A stretch of DNA of 6,269 nt from Nitrosopumilales archaeon (GTDB lineage: Archaea; Thermoproteota; Nitrososphaeria; Nitrososphaerales; Nitrosopumilaceae), in NCBI GenBank assembly GCA_016838795.1, contig JAEHKQ010000115.1:1-6269 (forward strand), given 5' to 3'. The notes under the pieces were generated by a model. It had not been told where the DNA came from. It saw only the letters and a list, made by a program, of their open reading frames with translations, and ran no database searches. Both the position numbers and the translations under genes were made by a program. Positions 1 to 5,658 of the stretch are shown here, in pieces. Positions within the stretch are counted from its first letter, which is position 1; every line of letters begins with the position of its first letter.

Positions 1-394
1 AACATCTTTCTTAATGGATGTACTTTACGTATCCCACAACAGAGGTGTCTGTTTTCAACAGAATCATAGAATAGGTTAATTCCTTTTGCAGTTACCATTT
101 CTTCTACCTCTTTGCATCTGGAAACATTACTTCAAATGTAATGTTATATTTTTTTGAGAGTTCGTCCATTATAGTATAGGTTTCAGGATTTAATCTACCA
201 GTATCTAACGTAAAGAACCTAGCCTTTGGATTAATTTTTGCCATCATATCTATGATAACGGAATCTTCAGCACCAAAGCTAGATGCCTTTGCTACTCGTG
301 GATGAAGGTTGTCTAGGGCCCATTTTAGAGCATCCTGTGGTGTCTTTAGTGTAGGATTGATTTCATCTAGTTGTGCTTGAGTAAATTTTCCCAT
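1..394 (-). CDS. cysH: APS/PAPS reductase (CysH family), 5' part, interrupted by a one-base frameshift
   Basis: Assimilatory sulphate reduction: the family reduces adenylyl sulphate (APS) or PAPS to sulphite in the cytoplasm. The open frame from the ATG at 394 gives 96 residues, ending in TAG at 104-106. It shows the modified PP-loop SSFGAEDSV (38-46) and LDTGRLNPETY (63-73), both typical of CysH. The homology does not stop there: shifting frame around 108-112 continues with VEEMVTAKGINLFYDSVENR and then LCCGIRKVHPL up to the window edge. One G seems missing (AAGAGGTA where AAGGAGGTA would keep frame). The paired cysteines (codons at 36-41) match the first half of the CC...CxxC set that binds a [4Fe-4S] cluster in APS-using reductases, so APS is the likelier substrate. 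The second cysteine pair lies beyond the window. A TATA-like box sits 26 bases before the ATG. The family is secure; whether the frameshift is real or a sequencing error cannot be told here. Confidence 0.88.
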
Positions 395-415
395 GATTAA
401 ATTTGGATTTGGTTG

Positions 416-423
416 TTTTATAA
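416..423 (-). promoter_or_regulatory. TATA box for cysH
   Basis: Read on the minus strand this is TTATAAAA, centred about 26 bases before the ATG at 394. That spacing puts the transcription start at or next to the start codon, so the mRNA is probably leaderless; no Shine-Dalgarno sequence is visible. Confidence 0.6.
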
Positions 424-452
424 TGATTACGAGAAAAGTGGAATAGTTCTAA

Positions 453-460
453 ATTATAAA
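453..460 (+). promoter_or_regulatory. TATA box for the ThiI-like gene
   Basis: ATTATAAA is centred about 26-27 bases before the ATG at 483, the spacing expected between an archaeal TATA box and a transcription start. The transcript is therefore probably leaderless. With the cysH box at 416-423 it makes a compact divergent promoter in an 88-base intergenic space. Confidence 0.6.
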
Positions 461-482
461 CAGCTTAGAATAATGAAAAAAA

Positions 483-1616
483 ATGAGTCAAAACGCTTTC
501 GTGGTTGTCTTCCCTTCTGTTTTCGCTAGAAATAAAATCAAACAGCTAGAATCAAATATTAAAAAAATACTCAAGATAAAAAATCAAGAATTCCAAAAAA
601 TTTCTCGTGATGATTCTCTAATTCTAATTGATGCAAATGACCCAGTCTTTGCATCTTCGACAATAAACTTACTATTTGGAATAAAAAGAGTTGTAATAGC
701 AAAACAAATTAAAAATGATTTCAATACAATTGTTTCTGAGATTACAAAGATCGGTTCTAATCTACTTCTCAAAGGAGAAAAATTTTATGTTAAAGTTGAG
801 GGTAATTCTTCTGGTTTTATAACAAAGGATGTAGAACTTTCTGCCACATCTTCTCTTATTGATAAAACTGTTAAACTAGGCGTAAAACCCGGGACAGAAG
901 AAAAACATGATAGGATGCTATACACATTTCTTACAAAATCTAATGCTTATGTTTCTATTTTTGTGGATGAAGGACACGGTGGCATACCATATAATTCTCA
1001 AAATGAGAAAGTTGTTTGTGGAATTTATGACGAATTATCAGCTGTTTCATGTCTTGAAACTATCAAACAAGGATTTGATGTAAAAATTATAGTGTGTTAT
1101 AAACAAAAATCAGAGCTACTAAATTTAGTAAAAATTTTGAACCAAATTTTACCTAGAACAATTAAATCAAAAGTGGAATTAGAGTTTTATCAAATTCCGA
1201 TAAAAGGTTCAAATTCAAAGAGTCTTTTAACACAGATAGATTCTGTAACAAAAATTATGATCCGTGTTGCTAAAGCGAATAAGATAAGGAGAATTTCGCT
1301 TGCCCTGTCACCCTTAATTTTTCCATTAGATTTTGTTGAAAGGTCTATCAAAGAGGTTTTTGATAGTGGTTTAACACCAAAAACGCCTATTTCAGGTTTG
1401 GATGATGATATCTTTGCAAGCGCAGAAGAGATAGGATTAAGAAAATATCTACCAAAAATTGAAAAATTGGGTAAAATGAGATTCCCAAATCACCAATCTC
1501 CAAAAGAAATTCAGAAAATTGCCGAGAATTCTTTGAAGACCAAAAAAGTTGTTTCAATTACTATAGGACCGAATAACGTTCATGATATTCTTGATTCTCT
1601 TGAAGAAAATCATTGA
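483..1616 (+). CDS. ThiI-like THUMP-domain protein with degenerate PP-loop
   Basis: The 377-residue protein has the architecture of archaeal ThiI without a rhodanese domain: an N-terminal ferredoxin-like part (about 1-75), a THUMP RNA-binding domain (about 75-165), the linker GHGGIPYNSQNEKVV (164-178), then an adenylation-type Rossmann domain to the end. ThiI proper makes 4-thiouridine at position 8 of tRNA. Here the catalytic signature is gone: where ThiI has SGGxDSPVA, this protein reads CGIYDELSA (179-187), losing the second glycine and the following serine and keeping only the aspartate. The later segment LTPKTPISGLDDDIFASAEE (297-316) matches the ThiI 'PLIGxDKEEI' region, but the segment before MRFPNHQSP (332-340) lacks the active-site cysteine usually found there. 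It probably binds tRNA or rRNA without adenylating it. The ATG is fixed by the TATA box 27 bases upstream. The family is fairly sure, the function unknown. Confidence 0.8.
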   Translation: MSQNAFVVVFPSVFARNKIKQLESNIKKILKIKNQEFQKISRDDSLILIDANDPVFASSTINLLFGIKRVVIAKQIKNDFNTIVSEITKIGSNLLLKGEKFYVKVEGNSSGFITKDVELSATSSLIDKTVKLGVKPGTEEKHDRMLYTFLTKSNAYVSIFVDEGHGGIPYNSQNEKVVCGIYDELSAVSCLETIKQGFDVKIIVCYKQKSELLNLVKILNQILPRTIKSKVELEFYQIPIKGSNSKSLLTQIDSVTKIMIRVAKANKIRRISLALSPLIFPLDFVERSIKEVFDSGLTPKTPISGLDDDIFASAEEIGLRKYLPKIEKLGKMRFPNHQSPKEIQKIAENSLKTKKVVSITIGPNNVHDILDSLEENH

Positions 1617-1617
1617 G

Positions 1618-1625
1618 AATTTAAA
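1618..1625 (+). promoter_or_regulatory. TATA-like box for the glycosyltransferase gene
   Basis: AATTTAAA starts right after the stop codon of the ThiI-like gene and is centred about 26-27 bases before the ATG at 1648. The glycosyltransferase may thus have its own leaderless transcript although only 31 bases separate the two genes. The match is less canonical than the other boxes. Confidence 0.45.
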
Positions 1626-1647
1626 CCGTCTAAGTTGATTTGAAAAT

Positions 1648-2883
1648 ATGATTAAGATAGGCGAATTCATCTATCCTTGGGGTAGCGGTCATTACTCCAG
1701 AATGATGAGATTGAATGATGCACTGCCAGATTACATTAAAGATGATTTAGAAATTCACTTTTCAAGTAAGGATCATGTCTATGAAAAATTATTAGAAAAA
1801 TTTCCAACAAAAAGAGAACAAATTCATGAAATTTTAATGCCAACGCCAATTGATGGCGAAGTTGGTCCCAGTGTATCGCTTTCAATGCTTAACATGCTTG
1901 TACCAATAGCAAAAAATCCTCCTTTAGTAAAACAAATTGCAAACTATCTAAGGGAAGAGAGGAAGTTATACGATCAAGAAAATTTTGATCTTGTAATTAA
2001 TGATGGTGATGTGGGTTCAAATGTGTTAGCTAAAAGACGTGGTATTCCTAGTATTTTTGTTACAAACCAATTTATGCCAAAACTGTGGAAATCAAAATTT
2101 TATTTTTATCCTTCATTGATTTTTATTGCTAAGCAAATTGCGAAAGCAGATAGAATTCTCGTTGCTGATTCGCCACCACCATATACAATATGTGAATATA
2201 ATCTAAATTTTCCTGAGAAACTTAGGGATAAGATAACTTATGTTGGATATTTCACAAATGGTAAAACTATTTCAAAAGAATCCAATACTGATTTAGAGAA
2301 TTTAATTCAAAATTCAGAGTTCGGTTATTGGATGCGTACTGGCAATAAATCAACGAATAATGGCACTGGAAAAAAATATGAAGGGGTTTTCAGTCTTCCT
2401 GAAATGGAAAATGAAAAAAGAGTTGTTTCTCATGCAAGAAAAGATCCTTCTATAGACAGTGTTTTGGCAAAAGATGGCAAAAAATATTCTATATCCGAAG
2501 CACTTGAAAAGAAGATTGATTGGATTCAGATAGATATTGGCTTTTTGTCGGAACAAGAAAAAGATACTGTATTGAGTCTGTGTAAATATGGAGTTGTTAA
2601 TGGTTCTCATACAGTACTAGGAGAGATCTTGGGAACAAAAGCAAAGCCGATAATTGGTATCCCAATCTATGATGAACATACTAATCAGCTAAGGTGGATC
2701 GAGGAAAGAAATCTCGGAGCTTTAGCCAACAATGAAAAACAAATCATCAAAGCTATTAAAAATATCAAAGCCAACTATAATCAATATGAGCAGAGTCTCC
2801 AAGAGTTCTCAAAGAATTTTGTGAGTAATGGTGCTGAAAATTCTGCTAGAATAGCCAATGAAATTCTTGAAAATAAGAAATAA
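1648..2883 (+). CDS. GT-B fold glycosyltransferase, MurG/GT28-like
   Basis: A 411-residue cytoplasmic protein with the two-lobed layout of GT-B enzymes, which move a sugar from a nucleotide donor to an acceptor that is often a lipid. The N-terminal lobe opens with a short strand and the glycine-rich WGSGHYSRMMRL (11-22), the acceptor-side loop of MurG-like enzymes, followed by FDLVINDGDVGSNVLAKRRG (113-132), the usual 'D-V-I-x-D' strand-loop. The C-terminal lobe ends with VVNGSHTVLGEILGTKAKPI (316-335), then GIPIYDEHTNQLRWIEERNLG (337-357), the donor-binding block of the family (glycine loop, Glu, 'kPxixIP', and a conserved Asn-Gln). No membrane segment or signal peptide is evident. Residues about 205-260 form a polar, Asn/Ser/Thr/Lys-rich linker unlike the compact hinge of MurG. 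Donor and acceptor cannot be read from sequence; an envelope glycolipid or glycoprotein is a guess. Confidence 0.75.
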   Translation: MIKIGEFIYPWGSGHYSRMMRLNDALPDYIKDDLEIHFSSKDHVYEKLLEKFPTKREQIHEILMPTPIDGEVGPSVSLSMLNMLVPIAKNPPLVKQIANYLREERKLYDQENFDLVINDGDVGSNVLAKRRGIPSIFVTNQFMPKLWKSKFYFYPSLIFIAKQIAKADRILVADSPPPYTICEYNLNFPEKLRDKITYVGYFTNGKTISKESNTDLENLIQNSEFGYWMRTGNKSTNNGTGKKYEGVFSLPEMENEKRVVSHARKDPSIDSVLAKDGKKYSISEALEKKIDWIQIDIGFLSEQEKDTVLSLCKYGVVNGSHTVLGEILGTKAKPIIGIPIYDEHTNQLRWIEERNLGALANNEKQIIKAIKNIKANYNQYEQSLQEFSKNFVSNGAENSARIANEILENKK

Positions 2884-2904
2884 TAGCTTCTTAAATTATC
2901 ATAT

Positions 2905-3026
2905 GCGTCTGGTACGTGGGATGTTCGATGGGCGAACTGACCGTTTTATCGGGATGACGATATAAACCGCGTACCAGATCTTCCGTGATGATCTTTGACG
3001 TGGATCATATTACCGAGTGGGAACGC
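2905..3026 (+). ncRNA. Candidate structured non-coding RNA (unassigned), strand uncertain
   Basis: About 122 bases with roughly 51% G+C (62 of 122 by hand count) between genes near one third G+C. Nested complementarity: a 9-bp helix TCTGGTACG (2908-2916) with CGTACCAGA (2970-2978); inside it the hairpin GTTCG/CGAAC (2923-2927, 2933-2937; loop ATGGG) and a 9-bp hairpin 2943-2951/2958-2967 with one bulged T (loop GGATGA); then TTCC/GGAA (2981-2984, 3020-3023) enclosing ATGATC/GATCAT (2988-2993, 3003-3008). GCGT (2905-2908) could also pair with ACGC (3023-3026) to close the whole. It is not recognised as tRNA, 5S, SRP or RNase P RNA. It could be a free RNA, or a leader of the zinc-ribbon gene at 3057. 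The strand is chosen from neighbouring gene direction and the TTTT at 3027-3030; the helices alone do not decide it. No well-placed promoter was found. Confidence 0.5.
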
Positions 3027-3032
3027 TTTTAT
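3027..3032 (+). promoter_or_regulatory. TATA-like box for the zinc-ribbon gene
   Basis: TTTTAT is centred 27-28 bases before the TTG at 3057, which supports that TTG as the start of a leaderless mRNA. The same T run directly follows the candidate RNA and could alternatively, or also, be its T-rich terminator. Confidence 0.4.
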
Positions 3033-3056
3033 GGAAAAAATTAGGTCTCTTCAACA

Positions 3057-3347
3057 TTGCCAAACTGCCCAGAATGTATAGCAAGGGAAAAGAAAGCCAT
3101 TCGGGAGAGTAATGTTGACAATCCTGATGTTGATCTAAATAAGCTTTTTGAAAAAATTGAAATTCCAATGAAGATTGATCCTAGAACAAAGCATTTCATT
3201 TGTAAGAAATGTGGTCTTTATGCTACTAGAGAACAAGTTGAAGATATTAGAGCCAAACTCAATCAAAGGGAATACACCAAAGAAGATAGACAGTATGATT
3301 ATCAAGAATGGTGGCAAAAAAGCAAGAAAGAAAAACAACAAAGATAA
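3057..3347 (+). CDS. Small zinc-ribbon protein of unknown function
   Basis: A 96-residue soluble protein with two CxxC knuckles, NCPEC (Cys4, Cys7) and CKKCG (Cys49, Cys52), which should bind one zinc in a zinc-ribbon arrangement. The 41-residue spacer between the knuckles is acidic and probably helical (DLNKLFEKIEIPMK). After the second knuckle the chain is helical and highly charged, ending in a Lys/Gln/Arg-rich tail with a WW pair at 85-86, a plausible nucleic-acid or ribosome-contacting end. The start must be the TTG at 3057: an in-frame TAG at 3042 precedes it, no ATG or GTG lies between, and the first cysteine is only three residues in. It follows the structured block at 2905-3026 and is nine bases from the next gene, with which it is probably co-transcribed. 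I do not recognise a named family. Confidence 0.78.
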   Translation: MPNCPECIAREKKAIRESNVDNPDVDLNKLFEKIEIPMKIDPRTKHFICKKCGLYATREQVEDIRAKLNQREYTKEDRQYDYQEWWQKSKKEKQQR

Positions 3348-3356
3348 TGATGCAAA

Positions 3357-3748
3357 ATGGTAAAAAAGAAAGAAGATGTTCCTGAATGAGTTTCCAATGA
3401 AATTCAATCAGTGAAATTTGAAAAACCTGTTTCTATGACAAAATTGGGTTATGATTTAGAAATTTACGAAGGAGATGAAAAATCGATGCTCAACTTTACG
3501 AACCAGGGAAGGATGGAAGACATATTGTTACAATGGATTTACCAAAAAAAATCAAATCCGCTGATTTGGAAAAAAGAGCAGTCTGTGAATTTACATTTAA
3601 TTCTCTAAAAGCGTCTTTGAGTAAAAAAAACTGTAGAATTCTTGAAGAAAAAGAAATTGAAATGAATGTGATCTGTCAGTTTGAATTGAAAAATTTAGAA
3701 TTACTTGATATTGGTTCCACTGAATCAGCAGATGTGAAAGCAGAATAA
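3357..3748 (+). pseudogene. Broken small gene of unknown function (in-frame stop plus one-base frameshift)
   Basis: From the ATG at 3357 the frame reads MVKKKEDVPE, then TGA (3387-3389), then continues coding-like as VSNEIQSVKFEKPVS and MTKLGYDLEIYEGDEK. At about 3478-3482 it must move by one base to go on as IDAQLYEPGKDGRHIVTMD and run to TAA at 3746-3748. One A seems missing from GAAAAAT (six As would keep frame). Repaired, the product would be about 130 residues: a charged N-terminus, then alternating strand-like segments including EKRAVCEFTF and EMNVICQFEL. No signal peptide, membrane segment or known motif is seen. Its start nine bases after the zinc-ribbon gene suggests one operon. If translation begins at the GTG at 3411 the TGA does not matter and only the frameshift remains. 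Either a decaying gene, or an intact gene with sequence errors; slippage on the A run is possible too. Confidence 0.65.
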
Positions 3749-3749
3749 A

Positions 3750-4550
3750 CTATTGTTTTTTACTTTTCTCAATTTGTTTTCTAAACGCTGAACCAATAAT
3801 TGGATTAATGAAATACGGAAAGGTGTGTTTTGCCCAAACGGCGCCTCGCACTACTGAAGGTACAATTATTTCTAGTCTTGAAGAATTTGCTGCTTTAATG
3901 ACTGCTTTAGCTACCTTCTCAGCACTAAGAGATGTAGGAGAATATTTTGGTAATGTCTCAAACGAAGGATGATCAAAGAAATTTGTTCTAACCATTATTG
4001 GGCTGACAACTGTGACACGCACACCAGTATTTTGCAACTCATGTTTAAGACCTTCAGAAAATCCAAGCATGGCAAATTTTGATGCACAATATGACGCTAT
4101 TCCTGGTAAACCAAAGCTTGCAGCAACAGAAGCCACATTAACTATATGACCAGAGTTTTGTTCAAGCATTATTGGTAAAAAGTTTTTGATACAATAAACC
4201 ATTCCAAAATAATTAGTTGCCATTTGTGATTCAATTTCTTCGATGCTAAGATCTGATACTGTTCCATAAATAGCAAAACCTGCATTATTTACTAGGATAT
4301 CTATTCGTCCAAATTTTTCCAAAACAGTTTTTGACATTTGTTTTACTTGAGATTTCTGTGAGACGTCACATTGACATACTAATGTTTTTACATTAAACTT
4401 TGAAATCTTTTTTTTAACTGCTAAAAGTTTTTCTTCTCTTCGTGCAACAAGAATAAGATTTGCGCCTTTTTTTGCAAATTGAATTGTTGATGCTTCGCCA
4501 ATTCCACTTGAAGCGCCTGTAATTACTATAACTTTGTTTTTGAAATCCAT
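3750..4550 (-). CDS. Short-chain dehydrogenase/reductase (classical SDR)
   Basis: A 266-residue NAD(P)-dependent oxidoreductase with a complete classical SDR set: cofactor loop TGASSGIG (11-18), NNAG (88-91), the structural Asn113, catalytic Ser141, and YCASK with Tyr154 and Lys158. Arginines after the second strand (ARREEK, 36-41) favour NADPH. CDV at 61-63 is the usual adenine-contacting Asp. The segment after the catalytic site reads SPIMVRTNFF, with SP where many members have PG. The C-terminus after about 228 carries hydrophobic and basic stretches (VVRGAVWAKHTFPYF and a Lys-rich end) that could lie against the membrane. Length is normal for the family. The substrate cannot be told. It lies downstream of the flippase-like gene on the same strand but has its own TATA-like box, and ends one base from the convergent small gene. 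Confidence 0.9.
   Translation of the reverse strand: MDFKNKVIVITGASSGIGEASTIQFAKKGANLILVARREEKLLAVKKKISKFNVKTLVCQCDVSQKSQVKQMSKTVLEKFGRIDILVNNAGFAIYGTVSDLSIEEIESQMATNYFGMVYCIKNFLPIMLEQNSGHIVNVASVAASFGLPGIASYCASKFAMLGFSEGLKHELQNTGVRVTVVSPIMVRTNFFDHPSFETLPKYSPTSLSAEKVAKAVIKAANSSRLEIIVPSVVRGAVWAKHTFPYFINPIIGSAFRKQIEKSKKQ
3753..3780 (+). terminator. T-rich tract, likely archaeal terminator for the plus-strand operon
   Basis: Runs of T (TTGTTTTTT, then TTTT groups) begin five bases after the stop codon at 3748. Archaeal polymerase stops at such tracts without a hairpin. The tract lies inside the 3' end of the convergent dehydrogenase gene, so its T content also reflects lysine codons on the other strand. 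Confidence 0.4.
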
Positions 4551-4570
4551 ATAATCAAAAAATAATTTGA

Positions 4571-4579
4571 AAAATAAAG
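4571..4579 (-). promoter_or_regulatory. TATA-like box for the SDR gene
   Basis: Read on the minus strand this is CTTTATTTT, centred 25 bases before the ATG at 4550, in the 35-base gap after the flippase-like gene. It fits an independent leaderless transcript. The whole gap is T-rich on this strand, so it could equally end the upstream transcript. Confidence 0.45.
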
Positions 4580-4585
4580 TTTTTT

Positions 4586-5602
4586 CTATTTTTGATCGGG
4601 TTTGTTGTATCTAACCAAGGCTAGTTTTACTAGCAAAAACCATGTAATTGCAATTGGTACGTAATAGGTCGCAATTCTCCAAGCGATCACTGCATTCCAC
4701 TCTACGCTCTCTTCTGGCACATCAAAATCAAATGGATTGAGGTCATTCAGATATGCTATGATCCCAAATTCTGCCAGTCCAGATCCACCAATTGTAATTG
4801 GTAGGTTACCAATTGCGTTTGCACCCATCACAGCCATGACAGAATCAAACGCATCAATGGCATAGCCAGTACCAGACGCAATGATCATAAAAGTAATTCC
4901 GTAAAAGATCCATGAAACAAGAGATAGTGCAAAACCATTAACAAATACTTTTTTCGATTCTTTTGTTCTAAAATTTTGCCTACTCATAGTACAAATTTCT
5001 TCCATCCACATGTTCGCTTGGTCTATGGATTTTTTCCCTTTTTCTTTTCCAAATTTTATTACAAGTTTGGCAATTCCTTTTGGTATTTGGAATGTTCTTT
5101 TAGATGAAAGGAAAAATAAAATCATCCAAAGTGCTGTGATAAAAATGCTGGTTCCAAGAACAACTGCAGCTACTACATATGCACCGCTAAGTAATGCCAA
5201 AATACCAGCCATTATGGATAATGTTCCCATTGCAAAAACTTCTGTAACAATATCTAGAATGGCAACCCACATTGCTTTTGCTGGTGGAATGCCCTTTTTA
5301 TGCAACCAATAAATGACAACAAATTCTGCCCCAACAAACATCGGAGTTGTAAATTTGATGAATTCACTTCCAATTCTAACTCCTGACATTTTCCAAACAG
5401 AATCTATTGGTCCAAGATAGTGTCTTGCAATATACGTAAATTTGATTCCTTGCAGGCCAAGTTTTACCATCATTGCTAGTATGGCTATGGTAAATGGAAT
5501 GACGCCAATTGCAAAGATGTCTTCTGCCTTTATATCAAATTGTATTACAATGATAACAATGGGTATCATGCTAGCTGGAATAGCTACAATTCTCCAATTC
5601 AT
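4586..5602 (-). CDS. Flippase-like integral membrane protein (UPF0104 / LPG-synthase TM family)
   Basis: A 338-residue polytopic membrane protein of the family that includes the membrane part of lysylphosphatidylglycerol synthase and the flippase-like domain fused to archaeal glycosyltransferases such as AglD. Members are thought to move or present lipid-linked substrates. Hydrophobic segments lie at about 6-20, 30-50, 88-100, 111-165 (two to three passes), 219-243, 253-285 and 304-330. The family signatures are FTTPMFVGAE (84-93) and NLPITIGGSGLAEFG (266-280), the 'PxxxGGxGxxE' re-entrant region. A basic cytoplasmic loop with many lysines lies at 167-219. The frame is open to an ATG at 5668, but I chose the ATG at 5602: it starts directly at the first membrane helix (MNWRIVAIPAS), has a TATA box 26 bases upstream, and avoids overlap with the divergent GTPase gene. 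The transported lipid is unknown. Confidence 0.82.
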   Translation of the reverse strand: MNWRIVAIPASMIPIVIIVIQFDIKAEDIFAIGVIPFTIAILAMMVKLGLQGIKFTYIARHYLGPIDSVWKMSGVRIGSEFIKFTTPMFVGAEFVVIYWLHKKGIPPAKAMWVAILDIVTEVFAMGTLSIMAGILALLSGAYVVAAVVLGTSIFITALWMILFFLSSKRTFQIPKGIAKLVIKFGKEKGKKSIDQANMWMEEICTMSRQNFRTKESKKVFVNGFALSLVSWIFYGITFMIIASGTGYAIDAFDSVMAVMGANAIGNLPITIGGSGLAEFGIIAYLNDLNPFDFDVPEESVEWNAVIAWRIATYYVPIAITWFLLVKLALVRYNKPDQK

Positions 5603-5623
5603 CGCAGATTTTTTTAGGTATTC

Positions 5624-5632
5624 AAATATAAG
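5624..5632. promoter_or_regulatory. TATA box between the divergent flippase-like and GTPase genes
   Basis: AAATATAAG on plus, CTTATATTT on minus. On minus it is centred 26 bases before the ATG at 5602, a perfect leaderless spacing. On plus it is about 31 bases before the TTG at 5659, which would leave a leader of about five bases. No better box for the GTPase gene is visible, so one near-symmetric element may serve both directions in a 56-base intergenic space. Confidence 0.5.
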
Positions 5633-5658
5633 CCAATAAAGAACAACAACGCGAAAGA

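Noticed and set aside
2903..2965. Short ORF of 20 codons starting at ATG 2903
   Set aside because: It overlaps the candidate RNA helices, is very short, has no TATA box at the usual spacing and no recognisable motif.
2905..2990. tRNA gene, because of the GTTCGATGG stretch resembling a T-loop
   Set aside because: The B-box-like match lacks the closing C, there is no acceptor stem at the right distance, and the helices do not form a cloverleaf.
2905..3026. 5S rRNA, since the block is about 122 bases with a possible closing helix and two arms
   Set aside because: The conserved 5S loop sequences (the CCGAAC-type loop and the loop E GAGAGUA region) are absent at the expected places on either strand.
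2985..3044. Mini-ORF GTG 2985 to TAG 3042 reading VMIFDVDHITEWERFYGKN, in frame with the zinc-ribbon gene
   Set aside because: It looks protein-like but is only 19 codons, overlaps the third hairpin domain, and is cut off from the zinc-ribbon gene by the TAG; I could not tie it to any family. It remains a weak alternative to the RNA reading.
3135..3407. Minus-strand open frame opposite the zinc-ribbon gene, rich in Phe and Leu
   Set aside because: Its composition is the mirror of Lys/Glu-rich codons on the plus strand, and the plus-strand frame has clear CxxC motifs.
5010..5312. Plus-strand open frame opposite the flippase-like gene
   Set aside because: It is a shadow of the membrane protein, which carries clear family signatures on the minus strand.
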